In this document: one piece after another, positions 33,029 through 45,115 of the stretch
Position numbering within the stretch: the stretch's first letter is position 1
Layout: every line of letters begins with the position of its first letter
Assembly (NCBI RefSeq): GCF_001659605.2
Contig: NC_035167.2
Span: 2,294,001 to 2,358,000 of the forward strand
From: Manihot esculenta
Taxonomy: Eukaryota; Streptophyta; Magnoliopsida; Malpighiales; Euphorbiaceae
Length of the DNA stretch: 64,000 nucleotides
Direction: 5' to 3'
The notes under the pieces: model-generated
What the model was told of the DNA's origin: nothing
Seen by the model: only the letters and a program-made list of their open reading frames with translations
The model's database searches: none
Position numbers and translations under genes: made by a program

Positions 33029-35854
33029 ATGGTTCGGAAACTTCAGTACATTGCTGAGCTGGAAAGGAATGTACAAGCTGTACAGGCAAGTATTTGCGAT
33101 CTATAAAAGCTAAATATGGTTGTGGTTTTAGAGTTTAATTTAAAAAAATTATGTAATATGCAACGCTTGGACCAGTTTAATTTTCTAATTTCTATCTTGT
33201 ACTCCACAGGCAGAAGGATCTGAAGTTTCAGCTCAGGTTGAATTTCTCAACCAGCAAAATCTTATTCTAAGCATGGAGAATAAAGCTCTCAAGCAACGTT
33301 TGGAAAGTTTAGCTCAGGAGCAGCTTATCAAATACGGTGAGTTTAGTTCTCAATTTCTTCTTGTTTAGGTGTTGAAAATATTATTTTGTTGCCCTTCACT
33401 TTTTACTTGGAAACTCAGATGTGATTCACTCAAACAGTAGTTTCATTGCGAGAAGCTTATTTGAGTAGAATATGTGGTATGTTTTTAGCTGATCTTGTTT
33501 GTCATTTGTAATTATTAATGTGGATTTGGTGTCTAGCGGAGCAGAATGGCGATGGAGGACCCGTAAAGCTTATCCTAATTAATTTGGGATCAAGGTTTAG
33601 TTGTTTTTCTAAGAAAAAGAAAAAGCTTACTTATTGTTGTTGTTTGTCATTTGACTCAAAAAATTCCAAAAGGCCTTCATTTTCCGACTCAGTCGCCCTA
33701 AATATCGCTAGAAATTTTGTTAACAGAATTTGGGAAGGAATAGTATATATATTTTTTGCCACTTCATGTCCACTCTTCATCCACCAAAACCATGTTCAAC
33801 ATAACTGTGGTACAACTGCAAAGGAAGTGGGAAGATTTTGAGGCAAGAGGGCATGCTTCTAGTTGTGCCCTTACACAGTATTTGCCTAGTGATTCATGTC
33901 ATTTGAAGAGAGAATGTTAAGAACTGCATCATCCAGTGTATGAAGAACTTGATATGTAGAAATAGAAACAGTTTGGGAATGACCAGAGATGATCTGATGG
34001 AGATTGAATTATATCCATTTCCTTGGCATAGAGGAATAGAAATTGAAAGAAGAGGTCCATTAAAGTTTTACTTCTGGTGGTCCATAATAGGAGGTTGTCC
34101 CTGTGACTAAAATATTGGAAATAGGTTTCTTTTCTTCTTGTACAATTTTTTGGAAATTGTTACCATCTTGTGGGAAGGCTTTAATATTTTTTGGCTTGTT
34201 GGTATCATTAAAGAATTGCTTCTTGCTACTGAAATTATTGACAATTTGTTCCTTTTGTCAGATGATAGTGCCATTCTTTTTGGCAAATTAGTAATGGATA
34301 GGGTAAGGTTGATGTTAGTTCTAGTTCAAGAAAGTTGTTGTCAAATAACGTGGTCCAGTTTCTATGAAGTTGCATTGAGCCTTGCCTTACATAACTTGCA
34401 AGATTTGTAATGGAAGAGTAAACCAGTCCCGGTTTGACTCTTGTTTAATTTGCCTTGATTGGCTCATTAAGGGGCTTAGTTTCATTGCTTTTTCAGATTG
34501 AGAAGCAAAGCCTTTTGCCTCTTTATGTTTGAACTTATTCATACTCTTTAAGTTTACATGTGTGCATGTTTGACATGTGTGCATGTTTGACATGTGTTTC
34601 TGCATACACATACACGAGTGGACATTGTTGTTCTGCACTTCTAAGAATACTGAGGGTATGGGACAGAACAGACAGAACATTACAGTATGACACCTATATT
34701 TTCGTTGATTAAAATTACTAGAAGAAACTCATATTATGATTATTCTTTGCTGCAAATAATGAAGTAAACTGATGAAGTACTAAGCTATTGCTGCTTGTAA
34801 TTAATTAGCTACAAATATCAAATAGGGGTATACATCAAGTCTTCGTTCTGATTATTTTGTTTAATTGGCATAGATTTTCCTGAGAGTGTAGGGGGCTTTT
34901 CACTTACAGAAAATTGGAGTAATTTTTTGGAAAAAGTTTGCTAAGAAAAGTAGAAAAGAGTTTCATATTTACATGTGGTAGTTTTCCAAATGCAGAGCCA
35001 GAAAACTAGTTGTTCAGTTTTCCACTATCTCAAAACAGTTTTAAGTTGTTTCTCCCTGTTTTGGTGGGGATCGGGGGAGGAGGTTGGGTTCGGGAGTAGA
35101 TGGGTACTGGCTAGTTAGGACATGTGGGTTTGTAATCTTATTCCACCTTTTGCTGGTCACCATGAGTGCTAGAAAATGATTTTCTGCCTCCTGAAATCAT
35201 AGTTTCCTCTTTGAAAGTGTTGTTGTTCTCGAACCTCTTAGTATAGTAAATGAAGCTATTAAAAGAAAAAGGCAAATCACTATGAGGAAATCTCACATCT
35301 GCCTAATGCCTATCCTTTAATCTGTTCACAGGCTTGGGAACCTTTCTAGCCCAGCCTGAATAAAAGCCTTGCTCTAGCTAGAGTCCTTGAATCGAGGCCC
35401 ACCCCAGTCAAAAGGTGGATCAGGCTTGAGATTGCTATATGTTTATGGCTTGACCCAACCAGGATTGCCTGATTGAATAAAATATATTAGATATTTATTG
35501 TGTTGACTAGGCCAGTCTAGTGCTGAAATTTAGGCCTGATTGGATCCTGCACAATGAACAGTTCATCATCATTCATAAATGGATTTTGCTTTTGCTTTTG
35601 CTTTTTGGGTTATTTCATGGATGCTAAACTTTTAGAGGACGTTTTCAGTGGAACATGAAGTTTTGGAGAGAGAAATTGGAAGGCTACGAACCTTGTATCA
35701 GCAACAACAGCAACCACAGCCACAGCAGCAACCATCTTCCAGCCATCGCCGAACTAACAGCAGGGACATTGAATCCCAGTTTGCAAATCTTTCCCTGAAA
35801 TATAAGGATGCTAATTCTGGCCGAGATCCTGTGACAGGCCCACTCCGCACTTAG
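33029..35854 (+). pseudogene. 3' half of a group-E-like bZIP transcription factor gene; zipper without basic region
   Basis: Three exons. Exon a: 33029-33085, MVRKLQYIAELERNVQAVQ; its GC donor (CAG|GCAAGT) makes a GC-AG intron. Exon b: 33210-33336, from AEGSEVSAQ to EQLIKY. Exon c: 35649-35854, from EHEVLEREIGRL to a TAG, with a Gln/Pro stretch and a conserved-looking tail ending DPVTGPLRT. Spliced length is 390 bases, 129 residues, frame open throughout. The piece covers the leucine zipper and C-terminus of bZIP34/bZIP61-type factors. The N-terminus and basic DNA-binding region are missing because block B ends right at the start of the zipper. The ATG seems to be made of AT from the flank and G from the broken gene. 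It may be a dead fragment, or, if transcribed, a dimerising protein that cannot bind DNA. No 5' half is seen in the window. Confidence 0.8.
33337..35648 (+). other. Large intron of the bZIP remnant
   Basis: 2,312 bp from GTGAGT to TTTTCAG. It holds a short GTGTGCATGTTTGACAT tandem repeat at 34556-34596. No mobile-element ends or coding sequence recognised. Retained introns show this is a genomic fragment, not a retrocopy. Confidence 0.7.
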
Positions 35855-36330
35855 ATAAATGCATTAACCAGAGATTTGTTGTGCCACCATTTTGCCTTGG
35901 GCTGCCACATTAACCATCATTATTTTCTCCTCGAGTGGGGTAAAGCCGAGTTGCTCCAGTCTTCATCCCATCTCTCTGCCTGATTTGCACAAATTGTTTT
36001 TCCACTGTTTCTTGCCCCTTTCCATTTGATAATTAATATCCTCATGTGCACCTGGTAGTCGTTGCTGAAAATCACAAATTCATGCAAGCCGACTCACAGG
36101 AGGTGGTAACTTGTGGGGTTCCATATTTTGGGCCCCTTCTGTATGTTCAGGTGATTATAATTCAGGAAATTTGTGTGCTCCACTTCTGATCTGGTCCATT
36201 TGAAGTATCCACTTTGTGGAGTGAAATGTAGTTAAAGGATATGTAGGGCCTGTTGGATATGCATACTTTGTAATGACAATATTCAAAGGAAATGCTTTCT
36301 TGTAAAATCTCTTCAATGAAGTTCATGTCT
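35855..36330 (+). other. 3' UTR of the bZIP remnant
   Basis: T-rich transcribed-looking sequence after the stop codon; the end near 36310 (TCTTCAATGAAG) is a guess. Confidence 0.4.
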
Positions 36331-38669
36331 TCCTTAATATTTTGTTTAAAGGATGAGGAAAATTTTGAGTCCTTATTTTTGTGGTAGGAAAAGAAACTTG
36401 TAATGCAGCTTCTGGCGTTTGATTTATGGAATTTCCCTCTTCCAGGGGTTTAGAAAGAGGATAATTGAACTCTGAGCTACTATCGTTTGATTTTTTTTCA
36501 CAGGCCATCTCATTTAAACTTTTGCCAAGGCTTCACTGAGCCTGTAAATTTTAGGACGAGGGCACAAGGTTACTCAAGGTTAACTCTTCCAATTTAATTT
36601 TGTTAATGCAAGGTCCAGCAGCCAAGAGCTCGTAAGCTTTATTGTAATCTTGATAGCATTACTTAATTTCGAAATGAAATATATCAGCAAAATTGAACTG
36701 CTCTCTTCCATGAAATTCAACAGCAAATAGGTTTGACATATTATATAATATTCTGCATGAATTGGAGAGTTGCTTAACCGTAATTTTGATCGCTTAATCC
36801 AGCAGGCTTGGTCTTTCAACCCTTATTCTCTTCAACTTAAGACACCACATGTACATGGTGGTAACACATCCACTGATCTTAGCTCATGCCACAATACCTT
36901 CAGTTTCGTAAAATATACTGAGAAGGGAATTTTCTTGGGTGGTAGAAGCAATTTTTCTTTGTAATTGATAAATTTGAGGTCGTTTACTTTCCCAAAACTT
37001 CTCTTTTAATCTCTAATCACAACCCTCTGGCAGAAGTCGGGCAAATGAACGCTTCCACTAGATCTTTAGATATCAATTTTAACATCCACGATGAAACCCT
37101 AACTTCAGTTTTAGCTCCTAGCTACTAGTCGCACATAAGCAAGAATCACACTATCCGAAGACTGCTACAACAGAGGATCTTCAGTTCTGATGGATTGCGA
37201 TTCGTCCCTCACATTAGCTCCTTGGCCAGCATCCAAGTTGCTATTACAAGTACCTTCCATTTTCCTTTCTCCGATGACTAAAACACAATATTCCGACTAT
37301 CGATTTAAGCAAAATGAGAGATCGATGGCTAAACAATTAACTGCTTTTTGGATCTCCTGCTCTAGAGAGAAAAATAGAAGAGATTTTATTGATATATATA
37401 TATATAAATAAATATTGGGAGATTTATAATCAATTTTCCGTTAAAATCTCAGCAAAAGGAGAGAGAAACTTTTGAAACTTTCTAATTTACCCTTTCTCTT
37501 TAGCTTATTAAGAAAATCCCTCATTTTTCTCTCTGTATCGTTTCATCCTTATTATGCTCCTGCCTCAAAATTTTCCTTTCAATTTCAGAGTCACAGGGGA
37601 GCGGTTCTTCAATAATGGTTGGCTTTGCATGCTCTAGTAGGTTAATTTCCTTGCATAACCGAAGATCTTGAGTGAGCTCATGTTTGTCCATGTCGATGCA
37701 CAGCCATGTCGATCTCAGAGCAAGCTTATATATCCCTCCATTGCCATCAGCACCAGAAGCCTATAAACAAAAAACCCATCTTTCTATCTTTTTTTTGTGG
37801 AAAAAGTGAGGAATTTTAGATAGAGGAGATGGCAATGGTGGTTTGCGATCGATTTAATAACATTGAAGAAATTGGAAAATCTTAAACCAAGGGAGAGAAA
37901 GCAAAATTTCAAATGCCAAGACTCACTCACAGACCCGTTGGGCTTGCTGCTATTGGGCCCGAGGAATTCACTACAAATCCTGATTTCCCAAATTCAAAGT
38001 TTTGAGTAATTATATTTATTTTTATTCAGATTTGGGATTTAAACATTAGTTGATGTATTGCTTTTTGAATCTGGGATAAACCTACATCTGTATGTTAACC
38101 ATAGTTTATCTGGCGATTAGCATATGTGCATTAAGTAGAATGATCATCATTTGTGAAGGAATGTGCCGATCAACATTTGATTTAGCTGCATTGCCTTGCT
38201 GTGTCAATTGTTTTTTTTTTTTCTTTATATTTCCATTGGAAGCAATTGTTTTTTTTATTCTTTATATTTCTATTGGAAGAGATGAAAATTTTAAGAGAGC
38301 TAAATTGTGGGAGAGGACAATTTTGGGTTTTTAATTTCTTCTCAATCATTTGACCAACTTTTTTAATAGAAAATAGGTTGAAATTGGATGGAAGAATTAA
38401 ATTGTTGAAGGACGCAAAAGGTAAGGACAATTTATAAATAATAGCAATACCTAGAGACTAAATAATAAATCTCCTATAAATCTATGTGCAAGCTTTTTTA
38501 TAATAGTCTCAGTTATGTGCAAACCACATGCACTTACTAATAGCTACCATCTATACGAACATAAATATAGTACAAATCCATCTATACGAACATAAATATA
38601 GTACAAATACATCAGCTATACACTTTGCTCTACAATGAACTTCATCATCTTCTTCTTAAAGATCATACT
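36331..38669. other. Non-repetitive region with no recognised gene
   Basis: Balanced composition compared with its surroundings, so it is probably host DNA next to the bZIP gene. Short frames on both strands show no family resemblance. A small (TA)n tract lies at 37391-37407 and a duplicated 32-base phrase at 38547-38610. Confidence 0.4.
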
Positions 38670-38854
38670 CTTATTTTGATGGAAAATACTCTACTTGCAT
38701 TGAGTACTGTATTGTGAAAAGACTTTTACTGTATGTATAGAGTATCTATTTATAGGATGTTTAGATATAAAAGTGTCTTCAAGAATACACTAGAGTCTAC
38801 TAAACATGAATACACTAGAACCTTCTAGAATCCCACTAACCCTACATGCTAACA
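38670..38854 (-). repeat. Copia 3' LTR
   Basis: About 185 bp, starting TGTTAGCATG on the minus strand, preceded by the polypurine tract TTGAAGGGGAA (38855-38865). The outer end is uncertain by a few bases. Confidence 0.7.
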
Positions 38855-39167
38855 TTCCCCTTCAAATTGGATCAGGGGGCAAAACAACTAGATGCAACTT
38901 GGAAATAAAAAATTGGAGTTTTGTGGAGTGGTCAATAATTTGGTGAAGACATCCGCAAGCTAAGAGGTTGATGACATATGAATAGGAGCAATAGAACCTT
39001 TTTGGAGCTATTCCCTGACCAAGTGACAATTGACGTCAAGATACTTGGTTCTCTCATGAAAAATGGGGTTGTTAGCTATATTAATAGCTATCACATTGCA
39101 ATAAAATAGAAAATTATACATTAACTCACAAATCTTTTAATATATATGAAATCCATAAAAGTTCACA

Positions 39168-39473
39168 CACAACGCCTCCATGCTTCGATGTTCAGCTTCG
39201 GCAGAAAATTTAGAGGTTGCCTTCTGTTTCTTGGTCTTCCAACTTATAAGAGAGTCTCCTAAAAAAATATAAAATCCAGTAATAAATTGCCTAGAAAAAG
39301 AACAGGTAGTCAATGTGCATCACAACGCCTCCATGTTTCGATATTCAGCTTCGGCAGAAAATTTAGAGGTTGCCTTCTGTTTCTTGGTCTTCCAACATAT
39401 AAGAGAGTCTCCTAAAAAAATATAAAATCCAGTAATAAATTGCCTAGAAAAAGAACAGGTAGTCAATGTGCAT
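39168..39473 (-). repeat. 153-bp tandem duplication inside copia RNase H
   Basis: 39168-39320 and 39321-39473 are near-identical, period exactly 153 bp (51 codons). The unit includes the RNase H motif FSAEAEYR and the GDSLI segment. A handful of base differences separate the two copies. Confidence 0.9.
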
Positions 39474-39821
39474 CACAATAAGCTGAAAGATTAGACAAGT
39501 TTAATGTGAAGGAAAAATATAATCCCCTAGTTGGATATGTCTTAAGATATCGTAAAACATGACAAGTGGCATCCCAATAGGGCTTTCTAGGACTAGACAT
39601 ATACTGATTCAGATAATGGACCACAAAGCTAATATCAGGCCTAGTAGTGTTAATGTATAATAATCTGCCAACTAGCTGCCTATATTTATCAAGTTCAAGA
39701 AGTAAATCACCAGTAGAAGGATTAAGATTCAAACCTTTGAATAAAGGAGTGGAGACATTCTTAGCATGTAATATGCCGGTATCACCTAAAATATCAAAAA
39801 CAAATTTCCTCTGACTGATAA
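39168..39821 (-). pseudogene. Copia reverse transcriptase C-terminus and RNase H
   Basis: Minus strand. KYRQLVGRLLYINTTRPDIS and the YCDAH motif are visible, then RNase H in two tandem copies. The codon after YCDAH is TGA where Trp is usual. It continues across the solo LTR insertion into 42135. Confidence 0.8.
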
Positions 39822-42129
39822 TGTAATACCCGGCTAGAGTCCGACACCGAAATTCCTGTCGTCCGGTGGAATCCAGGGTGTTGGAATCCTCTAGAAGGGA
39901 AGGACTTATGTTTTTCTAAAGAAATGTTGTATGTTTTAATGTTTTAAAGTTATATGGAACTAAGTTTTGAGTTGAAATGAACCAAGGCAGATGAGCCAAG
40001 TTCGGCCGCCGAAGGTAAGTTCGGCCGCCGAAAGTGCCCAATGTTCGGCTTCCGAAGTTCAAGTTCGGCCCCCGAATGTTGCATGGTTTTGCATGCGATT
40101 CGGCAACCGAAGCTGAGTTGTCCAGCCAGCTGAGTCAGTATTTTGGACAGATGTTGGCCTCAGATCATTGCCATGGGATAGGCCACGTCTCTCATGACTC
40201 ATCTGCAAGTGTTTTAGCTGCTCATGCAGGGATTTTGTTGGGTTTCAAAGGTTTTGAAGGTTTTGAAGTTAAAAAAGCAAGTTTTGAGGTTTAATGAGTT
40301 TGAAGAAGAGTTGATCCATTTTTCTTTGTTCAGATCGTTCATCTTCCTGTTTATAAGAGGTAAGTGAAGATCTTGAACTTGTTTTAATGTTTTACAGAAG
40401 TTTTATGGAGGTTTGGTTAAAGATGCATGTTTAGGTGAAAAATGATGGTTTTGATGATTTATGCATGTAAGCATGATTATGTGTTATGTTTGATATGTTT
40501 GTTGGGGTGTTTAGATAGTTTTGGACCCCTTTGGACATATACTTGAGTATATGTGTGTTGAGGTATTGATATATGCATGTTTAGAGAGGTTGAGGGGATG
40601 GAGGAGCTAGGTTGCCGTCGGGGCTGAGTTCTGGATGAACTCAGGTTCGGCAGCCGAAGGTTCATTCGGCCGCCGAACCTGTTACATGGTGGCTTTGGCT
40701 GCCACAGCTTGCCCCCGAGAGTTTTGAAGTTCGGCTCTGTTTGGGGGATTCGGCCGCCAAAGGTGCTGCCGAAGGTTAGAGACTTTCGTCTCTGGAGAGC
40801 CTTTTGGCCCCCGAAACTTGCCCCCGAAAGGGTTCGGCCGCCGAAAGTTGAGATTCGGCCGCCGAAGGTGCATGAGTTTCGTCTCTGGAGAGGACATTCG
40901 GCCGCCGAACCTGCCGCCAAAAGTGTCCTGTTCAGCTTTTCTTTTGCATGCTTTGCATGAGTTTTAGAGTGAGATTAAGGGGATTCTTGGGGAGTTTAAT
41001 AGAGTTATTCTTAAGTAAGTTTGGTCCCTCATTTGAGTCTTTCTGTGATTACACAGATCAGAGGAACCAGAGAGAGCAGCAGTGAGTACTGCTCCAGAGT
41101 TTATTGAACCTGTAGAGTCAGTCCAGACAGCCAGAGGTGAGTGGAACTAAACTTATTACTCGTTTTAATTTGAGATATTAACTACTTTTAGCATCTTTCA
41201 TGCATCATGGTTATGCAATAGGTTGATTGCATTAGAATTCACAAAGATGTTGCATTGCATATCTATTTGTTGGTGTGGGTAAATGCTGAATGATCCAGTA
41301 GTTCCAAACAGGAAGTCCAGGACCCCATTCTACGGCCTGGCAGGTATAGGAAAGTCCAGGACCCCATTCTACGGCCTGGCAGGTATAGGAAAGTCCAGGA
41401 CCCCATTCTACGGCCTGGCGGGTATAGGCAAACAGTCTATGCTTGGTAAATGGTAAGTACAGGTGTTATATACACATATACATATATGGGACAGGAAGAC
41501 CAGGACCCCAGTCTACGGCCTGGCACAGTTTACTGGGACTATGTGGTGACAGGTTTACTCTTGATGTGGATTGTCTGTGATATGACGCATTTCATAAGAT
41601 CATTTTTTAATGACTTATTTTACTGTTCTACTCACTGGGCTATAGAGCTCATCCCACTCCCTTAACCCCAGTCTTGCAGGTTAAGTGTACAGTGTACAGG
41701 GGAAGACCAGAAGAGTATCAGAAAGAGAGAAGAGTTATGTAATAGCTTAGAGTGGACATGCAATATTTAAGAGATGTACTAGTTGTGTATTCAGTTAGAA
41801 TTGTGCTTGACATAGTTGTATTGTAAATCTTTGGTTGATGTACATGATCTGTATATGTATATGTTTTACAGAGTATGTGAACAACCAGGCTTAACAGGTA
41901 TGAGATAACCCATCTAGAGCAAGCTCTAGTCAGGGGTACAGGGTTCGGTGATAGTGCATGAACAGGTTAAGTCTTGGTTCAGAAAAGAGTTTTATTTTCA
42001 CAAAAAATGTATGATCATGTATGAGATTTACAGGTACACAGAGAGTATAGCAGGCTTGCTACGGGTTCTGACGGCCTTAAGCTGACCTGAATCCTAGCGC
42101 CGGTGACGGTCCATTTTGGGGTCGTTACA
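39822..42129 (+). mobile_element. Solo LTR of the gypsy family, plus orientation
   Basis: 2,308 bp, TGTAATACCCGG...GGTCGTTACA, flanked by a 5-bp target duplication GATAA (39817-39821, 42130-42134). It belongs to the same family as the LTRs of elements 1 and 2, inverted and more diverged. It has TTCGGCCGCCGAA palindromes (40004-40028 and 40665-40915) and a 3-copy internal repeat at 41310-41425. No internal region remains, so it arose by recombination between LTRs. The TATAAAA seen in the other LTRs is not evident. Confidence 0.92.
41310..41425 (+). repeat. LTR-internal tandem repeat in solo LTR
   Basis: Three close copies and one further, looser copy at 41488 of AAGTCCAGGACCCCATTCTACGG, about 46 bp apart. 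It corresponds to the 56-bp repeat in element 2 LTRs. Confidence 0.85.
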
Positions 42130-42134
42130 GATAA

Positions 42135-42705
42135 GGGTACCAAAAGCGACCTGATGACTTCTAAACTAAGAAAATATTTTAAATGTCCAAGATCTTTAAT
42201 AGTAAATTTACAATGTAAACTACATTTAATTTGATCAATGATAGAAATAGAATTATCAGTTATGATCACATCATTTACATAGATAAGCATAACAGTGAAG
42301 GTACCATTGGCATCTTTTATGAAAAGGCAATTATCATGTATTGACTGAACAAATCCCAAGAACTACAGGAAGGATGTGATTTCCAAGTTCCATTGTCGAG
42401 AAGTCTGTCTTAAACCATAAAGTGACAGTTTCAATAAGTAAACTTGTCATGGATTAGCTTTTGAATAACCTGCAGGGGCTGCATGTACAATTTTTCTTTT
42501 AGGAAACCATGTAAAAAAGGTATTATTAATGTCAAACTGAAAGATAATCCAGTTTTTAGAAGTAGCTAAGGAAATAAAAATGTAAATAGTAATAATTTTG
42601 GCTATAAGAGAAAAACGATCCTTAAAATCTAATCCTTTCACTTGATTATACCTCTTAGCCATTAAACGAGCCTTATATCTATCAACTTCCCCATTGGGCT
42701 TGGTC
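42135..42705 (-). pseudogene. Copia reverse transcriptase, N-terminal and catalytic part
   Basis: Minus strand. VKGLDFKDRFSLIAKI and FQFDINNTF (first catalytic Asp region) at 42662-42447. The YVND box stands in place of YVDD at about 42270, so a catalytic Asp is changed. Followed by IKDLGHLKYFLSLEV. Stops and frame changes between the pieces. Interrupted on the left by the solo LTR and on the right by gypsy element 2. Confidence 0.85.
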
Positions 42706-43330
42706 TTAATTGTAACGCCCCGGAAATCCGGACCGCTACCGGCGCTAGGATTCAGGTCGGCTTAAGGCCGCCGGAACCCGTAGCAAGCCTACATACATCC
42801 TGTTTACCTGTTTAATCCCATACATGATCAACAAACATACATAAGAATTAAAAACTTTTCTTTTTCTTCATTCACCAAACTCAACCTGTGCATACACTAT
42901 ATTCATCATATACATAAACATTAATCCCTCTGTGGGATTTCATCAAAGCCTCAATGGGCAATGTATATCCTGTGTTGAGTTGGTTCACATATACATCATA
43001 AAATAAGATCATGTACATACCAAGGGATTAACATATACTATGGTCAAGCACAACTCTATCCTCAATAACATAACTATTCAAAACTTTACATTACATTCTT
43101 ATCATTTGTCATGTCCACATACTCTAGCTATTACATACATATGACTTTTCTCTTCTTTTCTTCTCTATCAAACCCGTACCTGCAAACCTGGGGTTAGGGG
43201 AGAGGGGTGAGCTAAAAGCCCAGTGAGCAGAAACTAAAAACATTATATTGAAATTCATGCTTTCATGGAATGCATCATATCACAAACAATTCACATCAAG
43301 GGTGAACCTGTCACCAATTAGTCCCAACAT

Positions 43331-43554
43331 AGTCTCGTGCCAGGCCGTAGCATGGGGTCCTGGTCTTCCTGTCATAACATACATAAAGTCTCGTGCCAGG
43401 CCGTAGCATGGGGTCCTGGTCTTCCTGTCATAACATATATAAAGCCTCGTGCCAGGCCGTAGCATGGGGTCCTGGTCTTCCTGTCATAACATATATAAAG
43501 CCTCGTGCCAGGCCGTAGCATGGGGTCCTGGTCTTCCTGTCATAACATATATTA
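43331..43554. repeat. 56-bp tandem repeat, 4 copies, in element 2 3' LTR
   Basis: Units start at 43331, 43387, 43443 and 43499 with CTCGTGCCAGGCCGTAGCAT. The same array is at 50925-51148 in the other LTR. Confidence 0.95.
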
Positions 43555-44641
43555 AGTCTCGTGGACTAATTGGATCATACAGCATTCACCCACAACCACA
43601 AAATAAAATGCAATGCGACATATTCGTGAACTAATGCAATCAGCCTATTACATGTCATCATGATGCATGAACCATGCTCAAAACATTTAATTGCTTGATT
43701 TAAAACATTAAGCTTGTTTCCACTCACCTCTGGCTAGCTCTGACCAGACACTGAAGCAGCTCACTCACTGCTGGGGTCCTCGGTTCCTCGGGTCCGAACC
43801 TACACAGGTGGACTCCAATGAGGGACCAAACATATATAAACACAACTCTAATATATCCCCCAAAAACCCCCTAAAACATCATGAAAACATCACAGAAAAT
43901 ATGCATGAAATGGCTGAACAGGGCACCTTCGGCGGCACCTTCGGCGGCCGAAAGCCCCAGACAGAGACGAAACTCAGCTAGGTTCGGCGGCACCTTCGGC
44001 GGCCGAAAGTGCCAGACAGAGACGAAAGTCTCTTTTCGGGGGCACCTTCGGCAGCCGAAAGCTGCCTCCACAAGGGGGGTTCGGCGGCCGAAACTCCCTT
44101 CGGCTGCCGAACCTGGTTTCTGCCAAACGGCAGAAACTTGGTTCGAATGAACCTCCTGCCTCCCAAAACCATAAATCATGCATATTTCTCAACTAAAACA
44201 CACATACAAGTTCCTAGGGGCCTCAAACATGCATATACCCCATCTACAACACTTCATTCACACACAAACAAGCTACATTGCTCAAAATCACAACTTAAAC
44301 CCATAAACCTACACAAGAACTAAACATGCCTTTAATCCCCAAAGATCTTCATAAAACTTGTGTCAAGCATAAAAGAGTTCAAGATCGACCCTTACCTCTT
44401 GAAGATCGAGAGTAGAGGCGATCTAACTTGGAGTTGGAAGAGATTTAGCTCCTTGGGTCTCCGAGCTCAAAACTTGCTCAAAACTCGATTCAAAAGCTTA
44501 AAAACTTCAAAGCAAGATGAAAACTTGTTAAAACCATGAAAGATCTAGAGGAAACACTCAAGATCGAGGGAGGAACGGTGGAGACTCACCTTGGCCGACA
44601 ATGGGAGAGAAAAAGCTCGCCCGTGCGGACCAAGGGGACCC

Positions 44642-44648
44642 TTTTATA
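44642..44648 (-). promoter_or_regulatory. TATA box in element 2 3' LTR
   Basis: Minus-strand ACTATAAAAGGGTCCC, same context as in element 1. Confidence 0.6.
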
Positions 44649-45004
44649 GTGGCTGGCCAGGCCACGTTCGGGGGCCGAATGTGCCTCCGCATCCATGCAA
44701 TGTTCGGCGGCCGAACATAAGGTTCGGCGGCCGAACCTGCACTTCCCTCACTTAGACTTTCGGGGGCCTAACGTGCCTCCCAAAGTCCATGCATGTTCGG
44801 CGGCCGAAAGTGAGTTTCGGCGGCCGAACCTGGGTTTTTCCTTAAAGAATTTTCATGCAAAAACTTATTTAAAATCATACTTAAAACATTAAAATACATG
44901 AAAACATTTTATAAAAACATGCTTTTACCCTTCTAGAGGTTTCCGACACCCAAATTCCACCGGACGGTAGGAATTCCGATACCGGAGTCTAGCCGGGTAT
45001 TACA

Positions 45005-45020
45005 TTCTCCCCCCCTTAAG
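45005..45020 (-). other. Polypurine tract of gypsy element 2
   Basis: Minus-strand CTTAAGGGGGGGAGAA against the 3' LTR; identical to that of element 1. Confidence 0.85.
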
Positions 45021-45115
45021 AACATTCGTCCCCGAATGTTCCTCAACTAGTACATGCATAGTGAAACAAACATAACATACACACATATAGCACATGGTAC
45101 ACATCTCAACTAACC

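Larger units (their letters stand above)
42711..45004 (-). repeat. 3' LTR of gypsy element 2
   Basis: 2,294 bp. TATA at 44642-44648 (minus). Seven TTCGGCGGCCGAA palindromes, four of them at 44702-44828 upstream of the TATA box. A 56-bp unit is repeated four times at 43331-43554. Open frames within are by-products. Confidence 0.95.

Noticed and set aside
33518..34410. ORFs inside the large bZIP intron
   Set aside because: No resemblance to bZIP or transposon proteins, and they are interrupted by consensus-poor context. Treated as intron.
36331..38669. Possible host gene in short frames (36770, 37190, 38092 plus; 36580, 38182 minus)
   Set aside because: All are under 85 codons, with no recognisable motif and no convincing splice chain that I could build. 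Left as unassigned.
43280..43465. Perfectly repeated peptide ORFs in the LTR minisatellite
   Set aside because: They are by-products of the 56-bp repeat read in three frames.
43331..43554. Four evenly spaced repeats as a possible protein-binding array or CRISPR
   Set aside because: They are direct 56-bp tandem duplications inside an LTR, without spacers. A tandem repeat is enough to explain them.
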